A stretch of 64,000 bases of DNA from Alcaligenes parafaecalis (GCF_026344135.1 NZ_JAPKNA010000001.1:1364001-1428000), one strand, 5' to 3'. Shown: positions 44,784-53,937, counted from the first letter of the stretch. Made by a program: numbers and translations. Notes: a model not told the origin generated them from the sequence alone.

Positions 44784-44844
44784 AGCAAAGCATCAAGAGC
44801 CTAAGAGCAAAATAGGGCAAACCCTCAAAGTGTAAACATATAAA

Positions 44845-44878
44845 AAAACGGGACCAGTTGAATAACTGGTCCCGTTTT
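44845..44878. terminator. Bidirectional terminator between the MATE gene and proV
   Basis: Perfect 15-bp stem AAAACGGGACCAGTT / AACTGGTCCCGTTTT with a 4-base loop; A- and T-runs on the two sides allow use on either strand. Confidence 0.92.
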
Positions 44879-44906
44879 CTTTATCGCCTTATCAAGACAA
44901 GTAAGC

Positions 44907-46184
44907 TCAGGCAGCAGGTTTACTGCCTTCAATCGCTTCCAGGACCTTGGCGGTATCCTCCGGAGCCGACTCTGCAGCCGCATCCGGCGACTGCTCAACC
45001 GCATCAATCAGCGGGCTGACCAGGTCCACCACCTTGCTGCGTGAGAGCAAGCCCAGGAACTCATCGTTCTCACCCGTCACGGCCAAAGGCTCGCTGCTGC
45101 GCAGCAATTGCCCCAGGATTTCATCCAGGCCCATGGTGGCGGGAACCGAACTCATTTCATCCACAAAACCGGAAATATCCCGAGCGCCTTGTTGCACCGC
45201 TTCTTGAGCGCTCGAACGCATCAGCACACCGGCCAGCCGCTTGCCATCGAGCACAGGCGCATAACGCACACCCCGCTCGCTCAAGCGCTCCAGCGCATGG
45301 ACAGCGCGGGTACGCATGGTGAACGTCAGCGTCTTGCTGGAATCGCGCACCGCATGGGCTGCATTCAACACTTTGCTACGGTTCACATCCTGCAAGAAGG
45401 CCTGCACATAATCACTAGCGGGCGACAGCAGAATATCTTCGGGCGAACCTTCCTGGATCAGCTCGCCATCCTTCAAGATGGCAATCCGGTTACCCAGACG
45501 CAAGGCTTCATCCAGATCATGCGTAATAAACACGATGGTCTTGTTCAGACGGGCTTGCAACTCCAGCAACTGATCCTGCATTTCACGTCGAATCAGCGGG
45601 TCCAGGGCGGAGAAGGCCTCATCCATCAAGAGGATGTCCGCATCGGTCGCCAAGGCTCGCGCCAGGCCCACACGCTGCTGCATACCGCCAGACAGTTGAT
45701 GAGGATACTGATTCTCGAAGCCTTGCAGGCCCACCTGCTCCAGCCAGTACGTGGCTTTTTCCTCGCGGGCCGCACGGCCCATGCCCTGTACTTGCAAGCC
45801 ATACGCGGCGTTTTCCAGTACGGTCCGATGCGGGAACAAGCCAAAGCGCTGAAAGACCATGCTGATTTTTTGCTGACGAAACTGCATCAAGGCCTTGCAG
45901 TCCAGGCTCATGACGTCCACATCATCAACCAGAATTTGCCCTGCCGTCGGTTCAATCAGACGGTTGAAGTGGCGAATCAAGGTGGACTTGCCCGAACCGG
46001 ACAAACCCATGATGACGTAGATACTGCCATGCTCGATGGACAGGCTGATGTCACGCAGGCCCAGCGTATGACCGCTTTTTGCCAGCAGTTCATCCTTGCG
46101 CACACCGTTGCGGGCCTCTTCCAGCCAGCGCTCGGGTTGCGAACCAAAGATCTTGTAGATATTGCGGACTTCAATCTTGCTCAT
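44907..46184 (-). CDS. proV: Glycine betaine/proline ABC transporter ATP-binding protein ProV
   Basis: A 425-residue ABC ATPase. Walker A GLSGSGKST is at residues 60-68, the signature LSGGMQQRVGLA follows, and Walker B is LLMDEAFSALDP. C-terminal CBS domains (about 280-400) sense ionic strength in OpuA/ProV-type importers. The FGSQPERWLEEARNGV N-terminus is ProV-like. Its ATG overlaps the proW stop (ATGA), so coupling is tight. Last gene of the operon. Confidence 0.95.
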   Translation of the reverse strand: MSKIEVRNIYKIFGSQPERWLEEARNGVRKDELLAKSGHTLGLRDISLSIEHGSIYVIMGLSGSGKSTLIRHFNRLIEPTAGQILVDDVDVMSLDCKALMQFRQQKISMVFQRFGLFPHRTVLENAAYGLQVQGMGRAAREEKATYWLEQVGLQGFENQYPHQLSGGMQQRVGLARALATDADILLMDEAFSALDPLIRREMQDQLLELQARLNKTIVFITHDLDEALRLGNRIAILKDGELIQEGSPEDILLSPASDYVQAFLQDVNRSKVLNAAHAVRDSSKTLTFTMRTRAVHALERLSERGVRYAPVLDGKRLAGVLMRSSAQEAVQQGARDISGFVDEMSSVPATMGLDEILGQLLRSSEPLAVTGENDEFLGLLSRSKVVDLVSPLIDAVEQSPDAAAESAPEDTAKVLEAIEGSKPAA

Positions 46185-47038
46185 GCGGCCTCCCGGGTCT
46201 GAAAGCGACGACCGAATTCTTGCGTGATACGGTCAAACAAGATGGCCAACAGCACAATCCCCAAACCAGCCATCAGACCACGGCCTACTTGCAGGCGGTT
46301 AATGCCTTGCAACACTTCGTAGCCCAGACCCCGCACACCGATCATGGAGGCGATCACCACCATAGCCAGTGCCATCATGGTTGTCTGGTTGATACCGGCC
46401 ATGATGTTGGGCATGGCCAAAGGCAATTGAACGCCGTAGAGCTGCTGCCAACGGTTGGAACCGAAGGAGCGCGAGGCTTCCAGCACTTCACTGTCGACCA
46501 GGCGTATACCCAGATCGGTCAGACGAATCACCGGGGCAATGGCGTAGATAATGGTGGCAATCAGGGCGGCGATCTTGCCCAGATTGAACAGCATCACTAC
46601 CGGGATCAAATACACAAAGCTGGGCATAGTTTGCATCACGTCCAGGATCGGCATCATGATGCGGCGCAGCCAGTTGAAGCTGGCCATCAGCAGACCTAGC
46701 GGTATGCCTATCAGGACAGACAAGAAGACGGCCACGATCATCAGAGCCAGGGTCTGCATGGCAGCATCCCACAGGCCGATCAAGCCGATGACAAACAACA
46801 TGGCACCCATGGCTACGGAAAACAGGACGCGGCGGCTGGCAGCCCAGCCCAGCACGACCACCACCAGCACGACGGCCCACCAAGGGCTGCTGCGCAGGAT
46901 GGACTCCATGAACACCAGCATATCCAGCAAAGGCTGGGTCATCGCCCGCAAGGTACTGGAATAGTTGGCAACAAGATCACCCACGAACTGATCGATGGGC
47001 AAACGTAAGGCGCGCGGATCAATCAACTCAGGAAACAT
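46181..47038 (-). CDS. proW: Glycine betaine/proline ABC transporter permease ProW
   Basis: A 285-residue inner-membrane permease. Recognisable stretches: GIPLGLLMASFNWLRRIMMPILDVMQTMPSF (helix region) and FGSNRWQQLYGVQLPLAMPNIMAGINQTTMMAL in the ATPase-coupling segment. It transports glycine betaine, and perhaps proline or choline, inward. I start it at ATG 47038 with GGAG nine bases upstream; a start nine codons earlier lacks support. It follows proX by about 165 bp. Confidence 0.95.
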   Translation of the reverse strand: MFPELIDPRALRLPIDQFVGDLVANYSSTLRAMTQPLLDMLVFMESILRSSPWWAVVLVVVVLGWAASRRVLFSVAMGAMLFVIGLIGLWDAAMQTLALMIVAVFLSVLIGIPLGLLMASFNWLRRIMMPILDVMQTMPSFVYLIPVVMLFNLGKIAALIATIIYAIAPVIRLTDLGIRLVDSEVLEASRSFGSNRWQQLYGVQLPLAMPNIMAGINQTTMMALAMVVIASMIGVRGLGYEVLQGINRLQVGRGLMAGLGIVLLAILFDRITQEFGRRFQTREAA

Positions 47039-47202
47039 AAAAAACACTCCGTAAAACTCGTGCATGCAGCGCGGGCTTGTGGCCCGGCCATGATCCTGCC
47101 GACCACACAGTGGCCAGGCAGAAAAGCGAGGTACGGCTCAGTGCCCGCACCCTCACGGGGTGCAGTCATCGAGACCGGCCTCGCCCTACAACAACACGAA
47201 TA

Positions 47203-48246
47203 CTAAAGAGCGGCTTTTACGCGCTGAGCCACATCCAGCGGCACCCACTTGGACCAGGTGTCCTCGTGCTCTTTCAGGAACCATTGCGCCACATCCTCGG
47301 GCTCACCTTCGGTTTTTTCCATATGAGCCATGGTGTCGTTCATCAGCTCCAGAGGCATGCTGACATTAGCCAGGAAAGCCGTCAGCTCAGGAGCCGTTTT
47401 GGAGAACTCCGTATTCACGGCAGTAAACACCGGATTTTCGGGGTAATCGCTAGGCTCGGGATTGGCGCAATTGGGGTCAGTCAAACACCCGTGCTTTTTC
47501 TCGTCATAAGCGGGCAGTTCCAGCTTGACCAGATCCATGGAGCCCACCAGCGGTGTGGGGTACCAGTAATAGAACACCACGTTTTCCTTGCGCTGGTAGG
47601 CAGACGTCAAGGCAGCCTTTTGTGTGGCACCCGTACCGGGCGAGAACAGGGTGTAGGTATCACCCAGTTTCAGGGCATTGAACAGATTGCCGCTGACCAC
47701 TTCACACCCCCAACCAGCCGGGCAACCATAGAAGCGGCCTTTACCGGGTTCTTCGGGGTCTTTGAATTCATCTTTGAACTTGGGCAAGTCCGCAGCGGAC
47801 TTCAGTTCAGGCAGGCGCTCGGCGGTGTAGCGTGGAATGAACCAGGCTTCGCCACCCATATAAATATCGCCAATACGTTTTACATTTCCCTTGGCTTCAG
47901 CCTGTTTCCAGGGATCAGCCACACTGTTGAGCCAGATTTCAGTGTTGACATCCAGGTCGCCTCGCTCCAATGCGGCCAGAGCCGGAAGCGTCTCGACCGA
48001 GATGACCTCAGTCTTGCAGCCATAACCCTTGTCAGCGATAAAACGCTCGACTTCAGTCAGGACCAGATTCGATTCCCAATTCATGCCGCCAAAGCGGACA
48101 GTGCGGTCCAGTTCGCAGGCAACCGGCGTGGCGGCTTGTGCAGCGGACGACAAACCCAGCAAAACGCTGGTCAGCACAGAGGCTTGAATCAGGGGAAAGC
48201 GGTGCAAGCGCGACTTGGCACCGGCGTGAGGGAAGTATGAAGACAT
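47203..48246 (-). CDS. proX: Glycine betaine/proline ABC transporter substrate-binding protein ProX
   Basis: A 347-residue periplasmic binding protein with a signal peptide (to about residue 39, cleaved near AQA-AT). The OpuAC-type domain shows FGGMNWESNLVLTEVERFI and VFYYWYPTPLVGSMDLVKLEL; aromatic residues such as these form the betaine-binding box. The insertion of EKKHGCLTDPNCANPEPSDYP adds cysteines. AAGGAGGAG precedes the ATG. First gene of proX-proW-proV. Confidence 0.94.
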   Translation of the reverse strand: MSSYFPHAGAKSRLHRFPLIQASVLTSVLLGLSSAAQAATPVACELDRTVRFGGMNWESNLVLTEVERFIADKGYGCKTEVISVETLPALAALERGDLDVNTEIWLNSVADPWKQAEAKGNVKRIGDIYMGGEAWFIPRYTAERLPELKSAADLPKFKDEFKDPEEPGKGRFYGCPAGWGCEVVSGNLFNALKLGDTYTLFSPGTGATQKAALTSAYQRKENVVFYYWYPTPLVGSMDLVKLELPAYDEKKHGCLTDPNCANPEPSDYPENPVFTAVNTEFSKTAPELTAFLANVSMPLELMNDTMAHMEKTEGEPEDVAQWFLKEHEDTWSKWVPLDVAQRVKAAL

Positions 48247-48359
48247 GATGCTCCTCCTTGAGTTACTGGGACGCGTCCTGCATGATCAGTCGGCGCCAAG
48301 GCTAAAGGGGTGTGCGGAAGACGATGCTCTTATCGCCAATACATACCTACGTAGAGAGC

Positions 48360-48374
48360 GAGTGCCAGGCACTC
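48360..48374. promoter_or_regulatory. Perfect palindrome upstream of proX
   Basis: GAGTGCC-A-GGCACTC, 15 bp, centred about 120 bp upstream of the proX ATG. It might be a regulator site or a hairpin in the proX leader. The binding protein is not identified. Confidence 0.4.
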
Positions 48375-48733
48375 ACAAGAAACCCGGGACGATGTAGATG
48401 GGCAAAACCCTTTTTTATACCGTCCTGTGCCTTGACCGAAACAAAACGGCTGGGGCTGGGCTACACCGCGCGGGGCGATGATTTGGTGCGAAGAGAACAC
48501 GCTGTTCAAGCGGTTCCGGATCGAATTGATGAATCAGACAAGGAGGCCATTCTACGGCGCTTTGCAATCAAAAACAAATTATTACCGAGCAAAACCAGTG
48601 GAAATCAGAAATATGTCAATGGTGAAAACACAACAAAACCCTTGTTTGGCGTGGTTTTAGCGATTTTACGAACTTTATTTTGTTACTAATTAATTCTCGA
48701 TGAATCGGCGTAATTAAAAATCAGCCCAGAAAA

Positions 48734-48769
48734 GACAAATGACAAGGCATAAAAACCTTGTCATTTGTC
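48734..48769 (-). terminator. Terminator of cfa
   Basis: Perfect 14-bp stem GACAAATGACAAGG / CCTTGTCATTTGTC with an 8-base loop; on the minus strand TTTTCT follows. It lies 15 bp past the cfa stop. Confidence 0.85.
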
Positions 48770-48784
48770 CTTGGGCCGGGCCGA

Positions 48785-50041
48785 TCAGGATTGGTACATA
48801 TAGTCCCGCCGCCATGGGTAAACCAGGTCTGGCGCGTAATCCAGCTCCTGCGCCCGCCCAGCACTTTGTGCCTGAGCCAGAACCTGATGCAAGGCAATCC
48901 AGCCGTGCTCAAAGCCCATCGCGCAACCCGCCAGATACACCCGGTAAGCACGCAGAGATTTCTGCCCTTGCTCGGAATCCAGCGTTGCCTCGGCCTTGTC
49001 CAACTGACTCTCCAAAGCATCACTCCAGGCCCACAGAGTACGCGCGTAGTGAGGGCGCAGATTTTCAATATCCAGGCCTTCCAGACCGCCCTCGGCCAAA
49101 TGCCGCAGCACATGGCTAATATGAGTCAGCTCCCCACCAGGGAAAATGTACTTTTCGATAAAGTCGCCCATGCCCGCACCGAGCTGGCTATTGTCCACAC
49201 CCCCGGCGGTAATACCGTGGTTCAGGATCAAGCCACCCGGCTTGACCAGACGACGCAGCTTGTCAAAGTAAGCGCTAAGCTGAGCGCGGCCTACATGCTC
49301 GAACATCCCGACCGAGGCCAGCTTGTCATAAGGCTTGAGTTCGTCCAGCTCACGATAGTCCAGCAGCATCATGCGAGCCCGGCCCGTCAGGCCCTTTTGC
49401 TCGATCAGTCCGTTTACATAAGCGTGCTGGTTGCGTGACAAGGTAATACCTGTCACGTCTACATCGTAATTTTCAGCCGCCCACATCAAGAGACCACCCC
49501 ACCCTGCCCCCACATCCAGAAAACGCTCGCCTGGCTGCAAACGCAGCTTGCGACAAATGTGGTCCAGCTTGGCTTCCTGAGCCTGGGCCAGCGTCATGTC
49601 CGGCTCCCGATAATAGGCGCAGGAATAGACCCGACGCGGGTCCAGCCACAAGGCATAGAAGTCGTCCGACAAGTCGTAGTGAAACTGGATCTGCTTGGCA
49701 TCCTTCTCCTGGGAGTGACGCCAGACGGAGGTCAGGTGTTTGACAATGGAAGTCAGCCAGCCCGCCTGAGCCGCATCCACCGGGGAGCCCGGCAGGATGT
49801 CTGCGGCCAAGTGCATCAAATCCCGCATGGAGCCCTCAAAATCCATGCGCCCTTCTACGTAGGCCTCACCCAACTGCCCGGATTGCCCGGCAGCCAGTTG
49901 TGCCAATGTGGCGTTGTCTTTGATGGTCAGATGAACCGAGGCATTGGCCGCCCCGACTTGCTCGCCGTTGGGCAAAGTCAGCCGAATCGGAACACTGAGC
50001 TGATCTAATTTGGCCTGAACCATTGATGAAATTGAACTCAA
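48785..50041 (-). CDS. cfa: Cyclopropane-fatty-acyl-phospholipid synthase
   Basis: A 418-residue enzyme that adds a methylene bridge from SAM to unsaturated phospholipid acyl chains. The family stretch YSCAYYREPDMTLAQAQ is followed by the SAM loop FLDVGAGWGGLLMWAAENY, and FEHVGRAQLSAYF lies later. The start is likely the TTG at 50041, six bases after AAGGAGG; a longer reading begins in a frame without a ribosome site. Cyclopropane lipids protect against acid and osmotic stress (established), in keeping with the proXWV neighbour. Confidence 0.92.
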   Translation of the reverse strand: MSSISSMVQAKLDQLSVPIRLTLPNGEQVGAANASVHLTIKDNATLAQLAAGQSGQLGEAYVEGRMDFEGSMRDLMHLAADILPGSPVDAAQAGWLTSIVKHLTSVWRHSQEKDAKQIQFHYDLSDDFYALWLDPRRVYSCAYYREPDMTLAQAQEAKLDHICRKLRLQPGERFLDVGAGWGGLLMWAAENYDVDVTGITLSRNQHAYVNGLIEQKGLTGRARMMLLDYRELDELKPYDKLASVGMFEHVGRAQLSAYFDKLRRLVKPGGLILNHGITAGGVDNSQLGAGMGDFIEKYIFPGGELTHISHVLRHLAEGGLEGLDIENLRPHYARTLWAWSDALESQLDKAEATLDSEQGQKSLRAYRVYLAGCAMGFEHGWIALHQVLAQAQSAGRAQELDYAPDLVYPWRRDYMYQS

Positions 50042-50328
50042 CTTCGCCTCCTTGTATGTAAACAAACAAAGATGACAATGTGTCCTGCACATCGACACAC
50101 TGCCCGTAAGCTGTCAATCCTGTAGCCTACTGCATTCAAGCCCTCAATCCGTTGCGTCAAAGTCACGAATCATGTGCTTCATACCTAAAGCACATAGACC
50201 GGAATTGACATTACCCCATGCTAAACTGCCTGCCTTTGGCCCTTTGCATCGGTTTGCATTGATGCGCGGCGCGGGGTAGTCGGTCTAGGCTCACAGTCAG
50301 GATCTGCCCCACCTTAATACTTGGCCCG
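50042..50328. other. Intergenic region between cfa and the Bcr/CflA gene
   Basis: 287 bp between divergent genes, holding both promoters. An inverted repeat ATGTGCTT - 8 bases - AAGCACAT is at 50172-50195 and may be a regulator site. No gene seen. Confidence 0.45.
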
Positions 50329-51522
50329 ATGACACGCAACCACTCCCCTGCATTTCCTCCCTGGCTCGTTTTGATGGGGCTGCTGACCGCCCTGGGGCCC
50401 CTGGCCATCGACATGTACCTGCCCGCCTTCCCGGCAATGGCAGACAGCCTGAACACTTCAGCGGGCATGGTCGAACGCACACTGGCTGGTTTCTTGTTGG
50501 GTGTGGGCCTTGCCCAGTTGGTCTATGGCCCCATGGCCGACCGCTTTGGTCGCAAGCCGCCGCTCCTGCTGGGCGTTCTTATTTTCACCGTGGCTTCCTT
50601 TTTCTGTGCCCGTGCCAGCGATATTGACGAGCTGACCGTCTGGCGTATCGTGCAAGCCTTTGGTGGTGCCGCAGGCATGGCCATCCCCCGTGCCGTTATC
50701 CGCGATCGCTTTGAGACTCGCGAAGCGGCACGCGCCCTGTCCATGCTGATGCTGATCATGGGCGTCATGCCCATTCTGGCACCCCTGATCGGCGGGCAGA
50801 TTCTGCTCTTTAGCGACTGGCGTGGCATCTTCTTCTTCATGGCAGCTTGCGGTGTGCTGCTGTGGCTGCTGACTTTTTTCACCATGAAAGAGTCCCTGGC
50901 CCCGGAACGGGTCTTGCCCTTGCAGCCCAAACTGATTGCACACAATTACAGTGCTCTGCTGCGCGACCGGCCCTTTATGTTTTATTCGCTGGCCGCTGGT
51001 TTCAGTTCCGCAGGCATGTTTGCCTATATCGCCGGATCCCCACGCGTCTTTATTGAATTATTTGCCGTGGACCCACGCCATTTCGGTTTTTATTTCGGCG
51101 CCAATGCGGCCTGTCTGATTGTGTTCTCCCAAGTCAGCGCCCGTTTACTGAATACCTACAGCCCGCCCACCTTGTTGCGTATCGCACAAGGGCTGCAAGT
51201 TATCTTTACTGTGCTGGGTGCCATCCTGACGCTGGTTGGCGTGCTGGACCTGACCTGGCTGATGGTGACTCTGATGGGCTTTATGGCTTGCCAGGGCTTT
51301 GTGAACCCCAACTCTGCTGCCCTGGCTCTGTCCGAGCAGGGGCATCGTCTGGGAACAGCATCGGCCCTGATGGGAGCATTGCAAATGCTGTGCGGTGCGC
51401 TGGCCGGTTTTGCTGTCAGTAGTTGGGCGGCTTCCGATGCTTTGCCATTGACGGCTGTATTAGCCTGTTGCGCTGTCTTATCGTGGCTGTTTGGCCGCAA
51501 TGCAGCGACAAAAGCACGGTAA
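50329..51522 (+). CDS. Bcr/CflA family multidrug efflux MFS transporter
   Basis: A 397-residue pump with twelve helices. The N-terminal LTALGPLAIDMYLPAFPAMA segment is the Bcr/CflA hallmark, and motif A-like VYGPMADRFGRKPPLLLG follows helix 2. Such pumps export chloramphenicol, bicyclomycin or other compounds. The gene is single; rpmB-rpmG follow with their own promoter. Confidence 0.9.
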   Translation: MTRNHSPAFPPWLVLMGLLTALGPLAIDMYLPAFPAMADSLNTSAGMVERTLAGFLLGVGLAQLVYGPMADRFGRKPPLLLGVLIFTVASFFCARASDIDELTVWRIVQAFGGAAGMAIPRAVIRDRFETREAARALSMLMLIMGVMPILAPLIGGQILLFSDWRGIFFFMAACGVLLWLLTFFTMKESLAPERVLPLQPKLIAHNYSALLRDRPFMFYSLAAGFSSAGMFAYIAGSPRVFIELFAVDPRHFGFYFGANAACLIVFSQVSARLLNTYSPPTLLRIAQGLQVIFTVLGAILTLVGVLDLTWLMVTLMGFMACQGFVNPNSAALALSEQGHRLGTASALMGALQMLCGALAGFAVSSWAASDALPLTAVLACCAVLSWLFGRNAATKAR

Positions 51523-51525
51523 AAC

Positions 51526-51555
51526 TTGATCTAAGTGATTTTTCCATATTAGAAT
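51526..51555 (+). promoter_or_regulatory. Promoter of rpmB-rpmG
   Basis: -35 TTGATC (51526-51531), 18-bp spacer, -10 TAGAAT (51550-51555). It overlaps the end of the upstream pump gene by little or nothing. A small hairpin ACCCCA-GCT-TGGGGT follows at about 51571-51585 in the leader. Confidence 0.55.
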
Positions 51556-51660
51556 AATCTTCTTTCGACCCCAGCTTGGGGTTAACACGATCCTAATTTT
51601 ACAATCGCCCGCGGCTTTTTCGTTTAGCGGAGGCAGATTTAGATCTCAAGGGGTATGACC

Positions 51661-51897
51661 ATGGCACGCGTATGCCAAGTGACCGGAAAAGGCCCAATGT
51701 CGGGCAACAATGTTTCGCACGCCAACAATAAAACAAAGCGTCGCTTCCTGCCAAACCTGCAGTCCCGTCGTTTCTGGGTTGAAAGTGAAAACCGTTGGGT
51801 TCGCCTGCGTGTTTCCGCTAATGCTATCCGCACCATCGACAAGAACGGTATCGAATCCGTTCTGGCCGAAATGCGCTCCCGCGGCGAAAAGTTCTAA
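51661..51897 (+). CDS. rpmB: 50S ribosomal protein L28
   Basis: A 78-residue protein, MARVCQVTGKGPMSGNNVSHANNKTKRRF in pieces (start MARVCQVTGKGP), ending in RVSANAIRTIDKNGIESVL. Start ATG 51661 is seven bases after AAGGGG; an ATG two codons earlier is too close to it. Pairs with rpmG as usual. Confidence 0.97.
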   Translation: MARVCQVTGKGPMSGNNVSHANNKTKRRFLPNLQSRRFWVESENRWVRLRVSANAIRTIDKNGIESVLAEMRSRGEKF

Positions 51898-51932
51898 GCT
51901 GCGCTTCTTAAACATTTAACCAGGAGCTCATC

Positions 51933-52100
51933 ATGGCAAAAGGTATACGCGAAAAAATCAAACTCGAATCGTCCGCCGGTACGGGTCACTTCTACACCAC
52001 CACCAAAAACAAGCGCAACATGCCTGAAAAGATGGTGATCAAGAAATTTGACCCCGTCGTTCGCAAGCACGTCGAGTACAAAGAAACCAAGCTGCGTTAA
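51933..52100 (+). CDS. rpmG: 50S ribosomal protein L33
   Basis: A 55-residue protein: MAKGIREKIKLESSAGTGHF followed by a YTTTKNKRN stretch and KFDPVVRKHVEYKETKLR at the end. No zinc cysteines are present, so this is the Cys-less L33 type. ATG 51933 follows AGGAG. It lies 35 bp after rpmB and is followed by a terminator. Confidence 0.97.
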   Translation: MAKGIREKIKLESSAGTGHFYTTTKNKRNMPEKMVIKKFDPVVRKHVEYKETKLR

Positions 52101-52133
52101 TCCGCAAACCCGCTGCTACAGCGGACTGGTTTT

Positions 52134-52164
52134 AAAAAAGCCTCTGCCCTGCAGAGGCTTTTTT
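52134..52164 (+). terminator. Terminator of rpmB-rpmG
   Basis: Perfect 14-bp stem AAAAAAGCCTCTGC / GCAGAGGCTTTTTT with a 3-base loop; it may also serve the convergent DinB-family gene. Confidence 0.9.
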
Positions 52165-52176
52165 ATTGCCTGCTCT

Positions 52177-52743
52177 TTAGCAAGCTTGATCTCGCAGGAA
52201 CACCGGCAAATCATTGGACTCCGGTGTAAATGGCACTTGATACATCATGTCGCTGACAAAACCTCGGTGATACGTGCTGTGGTTCACGACATGCAGAATG
52301 ATTTGTTCGCGCGTCATGGCCCCTTGCCCACCACCCACAAATTCAAAATGAATGACTTTCGCCAAGTCCTGACAGGGCCAGGCCTCCACACAGTCCATGT
52401 ACCAGCGGTCCATCTCCTGCACAGCCTCCCATAAGTCCGCCAAAGCAGGCGTCTGATCGGTATTGCGCGATGTGTACGCGTGCTTTTTCCCCTGCAGGTG
52501 GTGCCTGAAAATATCATCGACCACGTAAATGTGATTCAGGGTGTGCACCATATTGCCAAAGCGGGTAGGTCTAGGCTTTAAGGCTTCGCCTGCAGGCAGC
52601 TCCATCACATTCTTGAAGGTCAGGGTATTGGCCCACTGCTTGTAACGCAGCAGCATTCTCAAGGTGTTTGCTACTGACGAGGAAGACCCGGCTTGATCGT
52701 CCGTCTGCTTGAGAAGAGAGGGGTCATGAGAAACGGTATTCAT
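52177..52743 (-). CDS. DinB family protein
   Basis: A 188-residue four-helix-bundle protein. The metal triad is His71 (HTLNHIY), His155 and His159 (VVNHSTYHRGFVSDMMYQ). DinB/YfiT-like proteins act as metal-dependent thiol transferases or detoxification enzymes; the substrate of this one is unknown. A 25-residue Ser-rich N-terminal tail precedes the domain. Convergent with rpmG. Confidence 0.88.
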   Translation of the reverse strand: MNTVSHDPSLLKQTDDQAGSSSSVANTLRMLLRYKQWANTLTFKNVMELPAGEALKPRPTRFGNMVHTLNHIYVVDDIFRHHLQGKKHAYTSRNTDQTPALADLWEAVQEMDRWYMDCVEAWPCQDLAKVIHFEFVGGGQGAMTREQIILHVVNHSTYHRGFVSDMMYQVPFTPESNDLPVFLRDQAC

Positions 52744-52857
52744 GCTTTATTCCTGGTCTGTTATCAAGATTCCCTGCCATTCGCCCATTGCACGCGGGGA
52801 CCTTCCCCCGAGCAACGCTGACAGGCGCACCGACGAGTGCCACAGTAGAGAGCGCGC

Positions 52858-53487
52858 TTAGTCCGGCGAGCTCAGTAGCTTCAATCCTGCCGCCGCAAAT
52901 GTTACCGACAGCACACCCTCGATCCAGCGGCGCGCTCTTGCATAGAGCGTAATCATCATGGCTGTTGAAAAGGCAATGGCATAGCTGCTGAACACCATGA
53001 TGCCCAGCAAGACACAGCCGCCCACAATCATGGCCAAGCCTGCGCCTGCGGTCTCCTGGCCAACTCCCAGCGAGATAATCGCTACCCAGGCCATCAAGGC
53101 TTTAGGATTGCCCATATGCATGAGCACACCCTGCCGATACAGTGCGCGGTAGCGCGGCGTCTTGTGCCCCTGACTTTTCCCCACCAGACCAGAGACGGGG
53201 CTCATTGCCGACTTGCCCGCCCGAAAAGCCAGGTACAGAAGGTACAGGCCGCCTGCCATCTTCAGAAAGACCAAGGCTTGAACATGCGTCGCCAGCAAAG
53301 CAGAAACCCCGCTGGCCGCCAGAATCGCCCAGAACATCGAGCCGGTCACCACCCCGGCGGCCAAAGCCAGCGCAGAGCGACGGCCATCACGCATGGCTGT
53401 GCCCATAATGGCCATATTGCTGGGCCCTGGACTGGCGGTGGCAATCAGATAGGTTCCGTAAACAAGTGCAAGCTGGCTGGCGATCAT
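52858..53487 (-). CDS. LysE family translocator
   Basis: A 209-residue membrane protein of six helices with the LysE/RhtB signature TASPGPSNMAIMGTAMRDGRR near residue 18 and MGNPKALMAWVAI in the middle. These export amino acids such as lysine, threonine or homoserine; substrate unknown. Next to the VOC gene on the same strand, 45 bp apart. Confidence 0.88.
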   Translation of the reverse strand: MIASQLALVYGTYLIATASPGPSNMAIMGTAMRDGRRSALALAAGVVTGSMFWAILAASGVSALLATHVQALVFLKMAGGLYLLYLAFRAGKSAMSPVSGLVGKSQGHKTPRYRALYRQGVLMHMGNPKALMAWVAIISLGVGQETAGAGLAMIVGGCVLLGIMVFSSYAIAFSTAMMITLYARARRWIEGVLSVTFAAAGLKLLSSPD

Positions 53488-53532
53488 AAGGGCAGACTCC
53501 GGAAATCCAACAAATCGTTTGCAAGCGCCACG

Positions 53533-53937
53533 CTAGGGCAAAAGGTCAGCACGATAAACAAGATGAATCTTGTTGCCATCCGGGTCACGCAGGTAGGCAC
53601 CGTAATAGCCATTGCCATAATGGGGACGCGGGCCTGGGGCACCCTCATCACGACCACCATGAGCCATACCGCCTTCATAAGCCGTGTGGACGGCTTCTTG
53701 CGAAGGAGCCAGAAAGGCCACCATGCTGCCATTACCCACACTGGCCAACTCCCCATCCAGGGGGCTGTAAACGTAAAAACGCGGCAAAACGGCTTGCGTA
53801 CCCACCCAGCACAAGGCGGCTGGCCCGCCATCGGGCGTGACCATTCGGCGTTTCAAGCCAAGCGGAATCAGGACCGCATCATAAAACTGAGCAGCGCGCT
53901 CCAGATCACGCGATCCGACGGTAATGTGGCTAAACAT
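53533..53937 (-). CDS. VOC family protein (glyoxalase/bleomycin-resistance-like)
   Basis: A 134-residue vicinal oxygen chelate protein. It starts MFSHITVGSRDLERAAQFYDAVL and has the metal-binding His near residue 4 and the final LRDPDGNKIHLVY strand with Glu/His positions partly changed. Many such proteins have no known activity. Start at ATG 53937 with AGGAG five bases upstream; a reading eight codons longer is disfavoured. Confidence 0.85.
   Translation of the reverse strand: MFSHITVGSRDLERAAQFYDAVLIPLGLKRRMVTPDGGPAALCWVGTQAVLPRFYVYSPLDGELASVGNGSMVAFLAPSQEAVHTAYEGGMAHGGRDEGAPGPRPHYGNGYYGAYLRDPDGNKIHLVYRADLLP

Larger units (their letters stand above)
48247..48784. other. Intergenic region between cfa and proX
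   Basis: About 540 bp. The proX side holds a perfect palindrome GAGTGCC-A-GGCACTC (48360-48374), a possible operator, and near 48410-48425 a run resembling a -10 box on the minus strand (TATAAA). The middle and right are A/T-rich. A 125-codon open frame here (48312-48689) has no recognisable content and is not called. The cfa terminator lies at the right end. Confidence 0.5.

Noticed and set aside
44422..44835. An open frame through the heptamer repeat giving LCPFALCSLLFA-type protein
   Set aside because: It overlaps the MATE gene in another frame and only reads the repeat.
48312..48689. A 125-codon open frame between proX and cfa
   Set aside because: No recognisable domain or ribosome site, and it spans palindromes and A/T-rich control DNA.
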